Positions 1 through 11,900 of a stretch of DNA of 64,000 nucleotides are shown here, in pieces. The stretch is from Istiophorus platypterus (Eukaryota; Chordata; Actinopteri; Istiophoriformes; Istiophoridae), in assembly GCA_016859345.1 (NCBI GenBank), contig CM029120.1, positions 6,437,501-6,501,500 of the forward strand. Reading direction: 5' to 3'. Below the pieces are notes generated by a model that saw nothing but the letters and a program-made list of their open reading frames with translations, was not told the DNA's origin and did not search any database. Positions within the stretch are counted from its first letter, which is position 1. Every line of letters begins with the position of its first letter. The position numbers and the translations under genes were made by a program.

Positions 1-412
1 AAAACAGAGCAAACGCACATTTAGAAAGAGCAGGGTCGGTAAGTGTTAAATGAAACACCTTTAACTAATCAGAAGCCCTTTAATCTTGCAAATCCTGGCT
101 GAAGCTTTTGCCCCAATGAAGTTCCCTCGAGCAGAAAAACAGGGAAGGCAGCTTCAGGGTTTCTCGTCGACCCTGACCTTTGACATCTCTTGGAGGCAGA
201 AAATGCTAAGACTGTTTTTGTGTTTTTGTGTGTGTGTTTTTGCTAAAACAGTCCAACAAACGAAATTTCAACGCTCAGGGTGAAGCGTACGACTCAGGTA
301 AGTGTTACTTCAGCTGCCGTTTACCTCCGTCGACGGGAATCGTAAAGTTAACGTTAGCTAGGGAGAAACGCCGAGTTGACCACAATACTTTTAAGTTATC
401 ATCTGCCGAAGG

Positions 413-512
413 AAGGAGGAGGAGAAGGAGAAGGGGAAGGGGGAGGAGAAGGAGAAGGAGAAGGAGAAGGAGAAGGAGAAGGAGAAGGAGAAGGAGAAGG
501 AGAAGGAGAAGG
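413..512. repeat. GGAGAA hexanucleotide (GA-rich) microsatellite
   Basis: About 100 bases of nearly pure GGAGAA/GGAGGA repeat, a homopurine tract. Poly-Glu/Gly, poly-Arg and poly-Phe/Ser/Leu frames across it are translation artefacts of the repeat. Confidence 0.95.
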
Positions 513-699
513 GGGCGGTAGTCGCAGTAACAGTTGGCGTCCCTCTCAGGCTGCATCCATCCTCTTTGTTCCGCGCATCGCAACGGTTATACAGAGGCGC
601 TCGGGTCCAATCAAAACATTCACCCGGAGCAACAATTAAAAAGGTCGACGCCGAAGCCACGTGTAACCACTAGGATAAAACAAAAATTATTAAAAGGCG

Positions 700-900
700 A
701 TGTGCGTCCCTCACCTGTCCGGAGCGCCCCGGCTCACTTTGGCCGTCTTCAACTTTGCCGTCCCTCCGCTTCATCCGACGGTCGAGTCGCTGTGAGGATG
801 CGGCTCCGGCGACGACTGGAGCCGGAGCCGGACGACGGGAGTCCCGCGAACGCTCCGCGCCACCTGCAGGGGCTTCTGGGAACTGTAGGACCAGGGAAAT
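700..900 (-). promoter_or_regulatory. GC-rich promoter-like segment with a ZNF143-like motif
   Basis: A CpG-dense stretch surrounded by AT-rich DNA. At 872-889 the minus strand reads CTACAGTTCCCAGAAGCC, close to the ZNF143/Staf promoter element (ACTACAATTCCCAGAA). A CACGTG E-box lies at about 659-664. Together with the donor at 715 this suggests a promoter firing leftwards. Confidence 0.45.
715..774 (-). CDS. Possible first coding exon of an unidentified gene (partial)
   Basis: On the minus strand an ATG at 774 opens 20 codons (MKRRDGKVEDGQSEPGRSGQ) that end exactly at a good donor, CAG followed by GTGAGG, at 715. The exon lies in the GC-rich block just inside a possible promoter. No continuation exon was recognised between here and the left edge, and the peptide was not recognised. 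It may equally be a non-coding first exon, or chance. In human the gene after STXBP5 is SAMD5, but nothing here supports that name. Confidence 0.3.
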
Positions 901-949
901 TAAAAGCGAAGTTAAGATTTTCTGGTTTTAAAACTAATACAAGTACATA

Positions 950-2184
950 CTAGTTTCAGGAGGTTTGATAAGTCCTAAAGTCTTTTGTTCCCACTCAAAC
1001 CTAAGATACTTGTTCAGGCTATCAAATAGATATATTCTATGTGGTACTATAAATAAAAAAAATTGAACGCATATATTTTATATCTGGATTTATTTTTTTT
1101 ATTTTTCTCATTTTTTGACTTTTAAATATCACGTTTTGATCACTTTATCATTTTTCTGTATTTAGTTTGTGATTTTTATTTGTTGTTATCATTATTGAAC
1201 ATTTCACTTCACATTTCGTTTTCTGCTTAACATTGTTCTAATCCTTTTATGTGGAGCAATTGGGGCAACATCTTTGCATGAATGTTAAATAAAATAAATT
1301 TTATTATTATTTAGATGTTAAGTCTTCCTCAAAATCAGGCCTACGGCACAGTACATTTTTGTGTCTTTGATACTTTGGGATCGCCACCATGGTTTATTTT
1401 ATGTTCTGTTGGTGTGTAAAGTGCTTAAACACACAAAATAAGTGAAACACAAAAATGGGGCAAAATATCGTGACTAAATAACATTGGACTAAAACTGATA
1501 TAGTTTTTTACACCTTAAGGCATGCCAGTGTATTGGTATATCTCTAAAGAAAACAAGTAAAAAGAAAAGATCCAAAACACTATAAAAGCGCTGAATAATA
1601 GAGATAAAATTACAAACCATAATAATGTTGAAAAAATGTACATAAACTCTGAGGCAAGTATATCAAATGTAAATTTTAAAGGGTGAATATTTTACTTACA
1701 TCTTTTTAGAGTATATCTTTCACAACTTGTCACTAAAAATGTCTGAAAGTGTCTGACCACCTTAAAAGAAAAAATTAATTTCTCCTACCTTGTATTCTCT
1801 TCCTGAAAATGAAGAACATTTTCCTAATTTTGCACAAACTACTATAAATAAAGGAAGCACCAGGCTGTCCCTCAGGATGAACAAGGCAGTGCTGGACAAT
1901 CCTCCAGGGTCCTTGAGCAAGACACTTCAGTATATAGCTGATATTGACCTCGAAACCTGAGAGGGGCAATGCCAAAAGAATTTCCATATTGGAATCAGTG
2001 AAGTCTCTACTTTTTCAAATGAAGTTGGTGGGTAAAGAGGGAAACATGAAACAGATTAAACAAGACAAAACATGGTATGATTGGTTTTACATTTATTTTT
2101 CCATTGCACAATAATATCTATATGTACTGTATCTACAGTCTAAATTGTTTGTGGCAGCAGATTAAGTCAGACATCCATGTGAAA
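950..2184. other. AT-rich intergenic sequence, nothing recognised
   Basis: No exon-like homology or structured repeat was seen between the GC-rich left-edge segment and the putative stxbp5 poly(A) signals. Short open frames here lack splice sites and resemble no known family. Confidence 0.5.
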
Positions 2185-2190
2185 TTTATT
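2185..2190 (-). terminator. Candidate stxbp5 poly(A) signal AATAAA
   Basis: Minus-strand AATAAA (TTTATT on the plus strand) about 3.36 kb below the stxbp5 stop; a second copy is at 2092-2097. Assignment to stxbp5 rests only on position and strand. Confidence 0.4.
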
Positions 2191-5100
2191 TTAATAAAAC
2201 TGTACAAAAATTGCCTACTATGAGAAAATACTGCAACTCCACAGATATTCATCCCAGAAGACAGGTGGATGGAAGTATGGCGACTGAGAAACCCTTGAGC
2301 TCTCCTGCACGGTGCTGTCAGCGTTGCTTAGATTTGTATGGGTTTTTTTTTTTTGTTGTTGTTGTTTTTTTTACAGCACAGGGAAAGCAAAGAGTTTTCA
2401 TGAAGCAGAACAGTAACATAAACGGATGTACCAATAAAATAAATATAATCTCTCACACTTCCACAATCGGCATGAGCAACCAAAAATGGGACACGCTTCC
2501 GATGTGTGACGAGAACTTCAGTTTTGTTCAACATGGTGGTAAATACAAATGCCAGAACAGACAATCTCTAAGAGGGATAATACATGGTCGTTTCAAGTTT
2601 GTAAACAATTAATATCATGCATCCTTCAATGTGCAATAAGAGACCATATTAGGACGTATATGTTGCAAACTGAAGCACTTTAAAGCCAAGCCCAAACCTT
2701 AAAGAAAGACTGGGCGGCCCACCAAGAGGAGATGACCCTCCCGCAGTAGCAAAGCTTGAATATGAGATGAGCCAGTTCAATATATAACCATAAATGCGTA
2801 TTGTCATGTCTGGGTGATGGATAATTATGCACAACCATAGTTTGGACATTAATGTAAGTTATTCTATCCCAAAATTACATTAAAGGTATTCATTTTCAAT
2901 AACTCTTGAAATTAAAAGTATATATATATTTGTTTTCAAATATATAAATATATCATAGTATCATTAACCTGACATTGAAAACAAATCTGAGAGTGAAGCA
3001 ATCAGCATAATTGGCAAAACGACATAGATAAGCATAGGTTCTGTCATGTTTTGGTCCTTTCAAAAATAAGAAAACGGGACATGAAAGAATAAACACATTA
3101 AAAATCATACTAACAAAATTATTTGAAGTACAAAAAATAGTGCAAAACCCACATAACTGCTCTTTCAAATGGGTTTATCTTAGTAGTTTACAGTAGATTA
3201 GATTAAAATCAGCCAGCTAAAAGTGAAGGGTTTTGTTCCAAAATTCTGTATATCCATCGTGGAGAAAGTATTTTTGGTCTGACTGATAACTCATTATCTC
3301 CTAAGTATACATGAGTTAATAATCTTAAATCTAAGAAGAGATGTCAAAACTTCTCACAGTATCTCTTAAGTTTAACTTCTTACCTGAAATCATTTTCCAT
3401 TAGTCTGTGGTACTTGATTTTCTTTGTTTGATATCTCATTTTGGAATGAAACTCTTCAAATTCACTTTGCCTGTCTTCTGAACATATGTACAGCGATTTT
3501 GGACAGTAATGAGGGTGTCATGCCCATAAGAAGAAGCTAAAGCCTAACTTACTGTTGCCCCTACACACAGGAGACTTCTTGACTTCATAGTGCTGTCCAA
3601 AGTATCCAGACTGACTCTTACCATTTGGGAAAATCAAGACAACTCTGTGAAATTAAGCAACTCTTTGGTGTCGGAAAAGAACATGGCCGCAAGCGTACAG
3701 TATGTCACGTTGCCTGAACCTGCACTGTCAGATTTGTGTCCAGCTGTCCCGTTATTTACAACATTTGGCAGCGATCCGGACTGACAAGTCTCATCTTTCT
3801 TTTCAAAACAAAAGATCAAAAAGATAATGCTCCTACATTGACACAAATAGCAGCATATCCTTGCACCTCATGGAAAAGAAATCTAATTACTAGTTAATCA
3901 CATTGAAAAACACTGTCAAGCAAAACCAAAAACCTCAAAAGACCTATTGTAATACACTGCATCTATGTAGTATTTTAAATATTGGCGCCCATACACATAT
4001 TCCTGAATATATGTATGTTCACAAACACACAGATATACACATAGGTAGAGGTTAGCATATATGCGTCATGAGGCAAAGGCAGAAGAGAAACAGTTTTTAA
4101 GTGAATGGTTCAGAGAGAGATGACCAATGGCACTGTGTGGAACACTCTGTGGTGCTTGGTCATTTCTACTGGCAGCTACAAATACAAAGACAGCATTACC
4201 ATTTCCATTGTGCTGTAAGAGACACATGCTTTTTTCCCTACACACTGAGGAACGAGAAAAAAATCAACTTCAGCTATGACTGAATGCAAAAAAAGAAAAT
4301 GAAACAATCATGTATAGATATAATCTTTATCACAAAAAACTTAAAATTGTAACCAAAATATACATTTATGCTAATTATATTAAGGACAATCTTTGTCTTG
4401 CCCTTCAACACATCATCCTCCTCACACATGACTTAGCTACAGCCCCTTGAAAGCTAGAAGAATATAAAGACCTTCGGGAGTTTTCCAGTGTATCAACCCT
4501 TCATTTTTCTTATAGATCAATGTAAACTCTTCATCAGGGGTAAACATTTTCAGCACTTTTTTGCTCAATTAACAAAGGGAAAAATAATGCCCAACATACA
4601 AACTCCTTTAATTGCTATTATCATACTTTTCCAATAAATAATCAAATTTAAAAATAAAACCAAAGTGACTGAGAAAACTAGCTATCGGTCTTTCTCACCT
4701 AAAACAACTTGGTTGGATAATGCTCTAAAAAGGAGTGGTCGGTGATGAACTAGTTTACTACCAGCCCTTATTCGGTGAGAAGCAATAAATTCATCATCTC
4801 CCTGTCCATTTTTTTTCATGGTTTTAAGTGCTTGAAAGGCCCTTTCTGGACAAATAAAAAAAGACAGAAACAGACCGACAAAAGGACAGATGTCAAACTT
4901 TAAAGAATAATTTAGACCAGAAAAAACAAAAAGACCTGAGACCTGAGTCCTTCATTGATTCAATGCTTCCTATAGAAACTTACATCTTCATCGACTTGAT
5001 TAGATTTGAAGGACAAGGGGTCATCAGACTTTTCTCCTCATTTAAGTCCACTGTGGCAGACACCATAAAGGGCAAAGGAAGGAAAAAAGAACAATTGCAA

Positions 5101-5547
5101 TCAGGCCACCACAAGTACATGTTTTGCAGAATTGTCTTTCCTCTTTCAGAACAAAACAGCGGGGTGTGTGGATATATATAGGAGATATATATGAGTGCAC
5201 GACTGATGGATATGAAAGGTCCTCTCTCTTGTTCTGCTGACTGATGTTACATGAACATCAGCGCTCTCTGGTGAAATTGAAAGAGAGATTCCTTGGAGCT
5301 ACTCTTCTCTTCCATTTCTTTCTATTCTCATTATGTTGGGTTGACCAGTGTCTACTCCACAGCAGTCCTCCAGTGATTGAGGTAATGCAGAGTATATGAT
5401 ATTGTGCTGAGAACAAAAGCATGAGTCTGTTGAGCTGACCCCCCCCCACCCTTTGGAGAGAAATCGAGAATAGAAGAGGAGGGACCTGTAGCTCCTCAGA
5501 GATACTGGTGTGCGTGATTACAGAGTCCGATGCTCCACACGCTGCTA
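2185..5547 (-). other. stxbp5: Probable stxbp5 3' UTR with polyadenylation signals
   Basis: Downstream of the stop codon the minus strand has no conserved exon until the left edge. A minus-strand AATAAA lies at 2185-2190, followed by another at 2092-2097, in AT-rich sequence that looks like the end of a transcript. A 3' UTR of about 3.4 kb is inferred. An earlier polyadenylation site within the interval is possible. Confidence 0.45.
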
Positions 5548-5901
5548 TCAGAGCTGGTACCATTTCTTATCTTTGTACTTCAGCATCATCTGAGGGCAAA
5601 AATAACAGCAGGAGAGTAAGAAATAATAATTTTAACTGTAAACAATGCTTTAGGTTTTTAAAGAAATGTCAGGTGCATACGTCATGAGCGTGTTTGGAGA
5701 AGGACTCTGCGCTGGCCATCATGGCTGCTGTTCTCTCCTCCAGCTCGCCCAGTTTCTGCCCTCTCTCGTCCAGAGCTATCCGGGCACGAGCCAGGTCGCC
5801 CACAACCCCAGACGCAGCTCCCTTCATGCCCTCCATGCTGCCTGGGCCAGGGATGTGCTGGGCCAGGCTACGCGAGGCCTTACCAGCAGCCGTTTCACCA
5901 A
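5548..5901 (-). other. stxbp5: stxbp5 exons 27-28: C-terminal R-SNARE-like coiled coil
   Basis: Residues about 1059-1145. The sequence GKASRSLAQHIPGPGSMEGM leads into the heptad-rich stretch ARARIALDERGQKLGELEER, with an arginine (DERGQKL) where an R-SNARE zero-layer residue is expected. It ends HAHDMMLKYKDKKWYQL. This coil pairs with syntaxin and SNAP-25 in place of VAMP. There is no transmembrane segment, as expected for tomosyn. The last residue is Leu where mammalian tomosyns end in Phe. The stop is at 5548-5550. Confidence 0.95.
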
Positions 5902-8900
5902 CTATCAAAAAGTAAAAAAAAAAAAAAAAAATTTAAAAAGGGGGACATGTTGCCAAATCTTACTCTGTCATGTTCGGTGTTAAATAAATGGTATTCTTGC
6001 CGATTAAAGAATTTTTCTTAAATTAAATGGTCACCTTCCACAGCCGCAAAATCAATGAAACTTATGTCTAAACGTCTGAAAGAGTATCATTTTTACTGTT
6101 CAAATCACTAAAGATTACACAAAAAATTAAGTGTCATATACTACTGAGAAGTATAAGATAAAATACTGAAGTAGTACTTGGGATTTGGAAGAGAAATACA
6201 GACAATGGCTCTCTATCTATACAGAATACAAATGTGCCATTGGAGCCTGAGGGTTGGTACACATAGGAGGGCAGATGTGTTGAGAAACAGAAACAGAAAT
6301 ATATCAGTGTTCAAATGGAAGCATGCATGTAGATATAAGAAGCTTAGGGACTAATGATGTGACACTCGGTCGTTGTGTACTCACAGAGGTCCTCCCTGTC
6401 CAGAGACTGAGCTCCTCCACCAAAAAGGCCTTTGAAAAAACCTCTGTTAGGAGCCTCTGGTGTCTCCACAGGGGTAAATAACTCGCTGAGCATCTCCTGG
6501 AGAAGACAAAAACATCAGCACATGTCTACTTCAATCTATATTCCCTGTAGACATATAGACTGACCTATAAAAGCTTGTTTTTTAAATTAATATAATCCAT
6601 GCCATTTCAGGTGCTAATAATGGATATTAAATTATGTATTTTCACATGCCTGAAAAGAACACAAATGTTTTTTAAATACTACAACTGGAATACTATTGAC
6701 CTCAGAGGATTAATAAGTGGCTTCCCAGATTCAGACTTGAACACGGAGAATGTTTGGTGCTGGGATAATTGGTGTTTTGTCGGGAAACCTAATGATTCAT
6801 TACAAACACTCACATATTGTACTTTGGTTTGTTTCATCCAAACCTCAATGTAAAAGGCTTTCCTGCACATTAAGCAGTATCGGCTTCTGACCTGCAGGTT
6901 GTCGCAGGTCTCCTGGCTGTAGGTGATCCTCTGGATCTCGGTAGGAGAGGTAAGGTACAGGGCTTGACCTAGGTTAGAGAAGCAGAACGTTCTGGCTATC
7001 CGCATGTCTGTCAGCGGCAGGTAGTTCACGTCCAGCAGAGGCCGGAGACTGGGCAGACTGTTAAGACAAAGAGATTTAAACAGTGTAAGGCTGCCAGGCA
7101 GCTGTATGCTTAAAAGTGCATCTGTCTTTTTTTGAACTGAGTGTTATCTTTGCCATGAAATGACTTGTGCAAAGATAGTTATTGTGGTTTTTGAAATTAG
7201 ACACCAATACTAGCAGAGGAAACCAGTGAAGATACCTTAGAGTCATGATGTGCCCGTTAGCACAGAAACAGGCGATGCAGTTAGCTCCGGCCATCTGAAC
7301 AACATCAGCCCTTAGCACGAAGGAGGCCTCAGTTATGTTGTGTTTGTAGATGCGGGTCTGCGAGGGCATTGCCACCACCTTGGCCTGTTTCTCCGAACAC
7401 AGCACAGCAAACTGGGAGTCTTGACCCTCTTGCGACGAGGGAGGGGAGGCTGGCCTGCGCCTCCGGGTCTTCTCCTTCTCCTCATCTGAGGCATTTGGGT
7501 CATACCATGGCTCGTAGGATGGGGGCAGCAGAGTTCCAGTGGAGTCTAGCAAGGCCATTGTCAAAATGCCTCCTTTGAGTCTGACTAGAGTGCCTGGAGA
7601 AATTGGTAGTAAAATGGAAGCGTTTTAATTAAGATCAGAGACTCCCTTCAAATTACTGAAGGACGTAAGGCAAAATCTTTCTCCTTTCTGCTACAGTCCT
7701 TAACTCATTTTCAACTAAAATGACAGCAGAGCGTGGTTAGTTGGATTTTTTCACTTGAAACATGCACAGTAACTGAGATGGGAAATACATTGATAAAAAG
7801 TACTTCCACTTGTCAAATGCCCCTATTAAATGTTTCTCTCTGTCCTGTGCTCTCACTAAGGTTAGAGGAATTGGCTTTACACATTTTGGTGCAATAAAAT
7901 TAACATAAACAAGGTATGACTTTGCAGTTTTTGGAAAACAAAAAATACTAGAATGGTCCTTTTGAAGCTTGTTTTAAGCAAATATGACTGCTGTGCTGCT
8001 ATGTATATAAAGTATGGATACAGGATGTATGTTGTCCATCTTACCACAGGAGGAGATACCGACTGGCTGCTGGAGCCTCTGGTCCCCGCCAGGTGGCAGG
8101 CTGATGGCCACCATCATCACAGCACCCTGGGTTGTTCCCACCAGCAGACAGGGGCTTACCGGGCTGTCTGTCTTCCTGGGATAACTCTCGCAGAAGTGGA
8201 AGGAGGAGATGGCCTCTCGAGATTCTCTTTCTATGCTGGTTACACTTGAACTGCGTGAGCGGGTGAATGAGTTATCCTTGGCATCTAGACAGTGGGAGTG
8301 AGCACAGAAACATGACGAGGAAATCATTCATGTGAAATGAAAGGGGTAAGAAGTTTTTCAGATGACTTCTCCATGCAAACAGGGGAATTAGAGATATTAC
8401 GGCATAAAATCCACCAAGTCAAATCTCAGATAGCTGGTTAGAGCTATGTTCTGTGACCATGTGTTTAGTGAAGCTAGCCTTTGATCATATTCATGTCTTT
8501 CATGGAAATGATTCAGTGCAGGAAAAAAAACAAAAAACAAAAACCCAAAAACACGAACCCGTCATCTATGGTATAACAAAAACTTTTTTGACATTGAGAT
8601 GCTCTTTCACAGTTTACACCCAAAGATTGAATTTTCTTTTAAATGACCCCCAATTTGTTTTTCTGCCATTAAATTTGACAACAACAACATTCTCAATGTG
8701 AAAAAAGGGTAAGATATGCATGTAGTACTACAGTGACTCCCAAGGAAGAACTGCCACTTAAGGAGCAAAAATTATTCATGCCTCATTACTGCGCTGACAG
8801 AGGCTGAAACACAAGCTTTTACCCACTTTAAAAAGCTAATTAGGGATGCTAAAAGAAACACAAAAAAGATCTGTGACACAGAGGGGGAGGCAAAACACAC

Positions 8901-11900
8901 CGCCTGTCATGTGTGTCCCTCACAGGGAAAAACTGCAAACAAGAAAAGCAAGATTTTTAACACTGAGTGCAGTCAAGCCACTTGAACTTCCTCAAAAAAG
9001 AAGAAAACAATCATTGTGAGAGGATTAGTGTCATATGTCAACCAGTTTGAAATAAAAGCCCCAGCGGTGGTGGGGGTTAGTACCAGTTATCCCATTTCAG
9101 CCCAAGACAGACCATGGCTGGTCCACTCACAGTAGTTGGGGGCTGACTTAGTTCTACTTAGGCCCATCCTCTGGTTCATCGTGGCTGCTGACTTGCCTTT
9201 GTTCGTACAATAAAAGTGCGTCTTACATGTGAGAGAGCACCAACGTTGGGACCTCTCCTCTGCACACAATGCACACAGAGACAGTGTTCATCTCAGCTTA
9301 CAGTACAAGATAACAGGGTTCTCACATTCACACCAACATGGTGTCAGAGAATGTTAGAGAATACACTGTATTCTCACAGGAGTATTTTACAACTCTGAAC
9401 TTAACACAAAGCAGAAGATTCAAATGACAAGCTGAACACCTGTTAAAAAAAATAATAAATTGAATTTATAAATATGAAGGTTCTTGAAAAAATGAAAGTC
9501 ATTAGTTTTGGCTTACCCAGGTCTGGCTTTTGCTCACTAGTCGAGCTAATTTTCCGTGACATCTTGGCTGTAACAGAAACAAATACCCCGATTTTATGAG
9601 GAGGGAATAGTGGCTAAAAATGTACTTTTTTTTTAACTCAAATAAATTACAACTTGTGATTAAGAAATCATTGATTATTTTTTTTTCAACTTTTTTACTG
9701 CATATTAGTGGGCAGTCAATTGGAAAAAGGCAGGATTTTGAGTCATACTTAAGAGTGGTGATATACAATGTAGGACAACTGCTGAGGACATGCTTACAGT
9801 ATAATCTCTAGGACAATTCTTATTGTACGCAACAAAAATCTGCATTGCTTTAAGAGGAATATTCTGATTCCAAAAAAAATTGACCTGGTTTGTTTCATGA
9901 GTTTTTGATAGGTATATTGTTGCTTGCTATCAAAAAGTACCCCATAAGTTGCCTGTTGCAGTTTATAACCACCCTAAGAGAAACCCTGAGAATACAAATG
10001 ACGTGGAGAAGCAATACAGACAACCCAAAGAGCCTGTAATGTTAAACAAAGAAGGAGGTAGTCAAGAAATAAGGTAATTATAATTCAGTGAACACAGTTA
10101 TGCAAAGAGAGTGGGAGGAAGAGGGGAAAAAAAAAATCAGTGGGCAGCCAAACAGTTTACACTGAACTGAAGCCCTGGAATCAGATAAACACACGCAGCG
10201 AGTGTCTCCAATCAAAGAGAAATATTTCACTTAAACAATCAAAGTGATGTGGTTAGACATTAGTATGACAAAGATGGTAGCATGGAGCAGATTTTCTATG
10301 CTTTTGAATCAGTAAAAATAAGAAGTATCAAGTAACATTTGCCAATTTGGCAAACAGTTTTCTCTCTCCAGTTGAGTAAAAACAGCCTACAGCGACAAAA
10401 TACTGCATAGAAAATTTGAGGCCTGGAATTTCAAAGATGCCCTGTCATGCATTTGATAAAGAGCCCTGATTAATCTCATATATCGACCATGAAAACCCCC
10501 AAAACCACGTGATTAGTAAAAATACATATCTTGGATGCATTTTTTTTTTTTCTTTCATTGGCACAAGAAGCACAGACTGACATAGGATTAAGGCACAGTG
10601 TGGTTAGAATGCTGTCATTCAGAGAGAAAGAGTGAGTAATCAGAAGAAACACATTTGGATGATACAGTACCAAAGTCATTGGCAACCGTCTTGGAAAATC
10701 GTCTGCTTTTAGACTTCACTGGAAACAAGGTTTAAAAAGACAAATCAGATAACTGCAGCCATCTTACATGTGCTTGAATTTAAGGGGACATACAGCTTTG
10801 AACATTACAGTACCCTTCTCTATGAACTTCTGTTTTCGCTCATCATCTGAATTGCATGGTGAGGTAGATCCTACATGAAAAATAGCGGCAGTTGATAAAA
10901 AAATGTATTTCAAAATAATAAAATGGGGTTTTTTTGGTTTGTTTTTGCATGAAGGCTTACCTGATGTGGGTGATTTGCAGCGGTCCTCTGAGGTGTTCAA
11001 TCCATCGTTGGAATCGCACAGTGCTGGGGGAGCCACAAGAGTTGAGAGTAAACATGTAAGAATTAGTCCTACTCTTGGACTACTCTTAATAAAGCTAAGC
11101 CATTTCCTACAGTTAAGTACATGTGGTGAAAATGATAAAGGGTCAGCAGTTTGAACAAGGGCAAGGAAAGCTACTGATAAAGTGTGGTAAATAAGCCACA
11201 TTTGAGTCCACAAATGTGGTACAAATGTGTTGACTAAATGTGTCACTGTTTGTCTAGTAAAACAGGAGGCCAGGTTGAAAGATAAACTACCTGATTTTGT
11301 TCCAGAACCAATAAGGTGTAAAAAATTCCCACCAAGCTCACTGCTGGTGATTTTTTTTTCTTTTTTTTTAAGTCAATAGTGAGCTTTTGGTGGTGCTATG
11401 TCTAAATCAGGGAATATATCTTTATGGAAAACAAGGAAAGGCTTGTTGGGGAAAAAAATGATCCTAGAAGGGGGAAAATTCTGACACAACATGACTTACT
11501 GAAGTGAGGTGAGCGTAGTTTTTTCACAGACTTAGAATACAAGTTAGAAAGTCTGGACATGCAAGACGTCACATTTGGAATGTCTTTATCAAATCACAGA
11601 GAGAGACCGACAGTAAAAACAGTGAGACAGAAAAATGACTGGAAATCATAAGTACAAAAGAGAAGGAAGTCTCAGGGGCTTGCTGCTGAGTTTGTGATTA
11701 CAATTAAATAGTAAAACTATTTTTCTCACACTGCATTCTTATAGTTCACATAAACTAGAAGTTGCTCTTTGTGGCAGCAGACCCAATTAAAAGAGACTTG
11801 AATCTAGCACCAGACCACTGAGACTGAAAAGAATGAATACAGACAGCGAATGAAAAGGTGATTAAATACAAAGAGAAAAATAAATGAAGTCAAAGAAACA

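Noticed and set aside
290..303. Plus-strand donor-like CAG followed by GTAAGTG
   Set aside because: Good local match, but no recognisable exon upstream or acceptor and exon downstream on the plus strand; stxbp5, rab32 and grm1 are all on the minus strand.
305..660. Poly-Arg, poly-Glu/Gly, poly-Leu and poly-Phe/Ser frames around 400-512
   Set aside because: Translations of the GGAGAA microsatellite; no flanking conserved sequence.
2211..2612. 133-codon plus-strand frame in the putative stxbp5 3' UTR
   Set aside because: Low-complexity Phe/Val run from a T tract and no family resemblance.
8055..8060. GTATCT as the donor of stxbp5 exon 23
   Set aside because: It keeps phase, but it would drop the five residues that align with IVSPSG of mammalian tomosyn; GTAAGA at 8039-8044 restores them.
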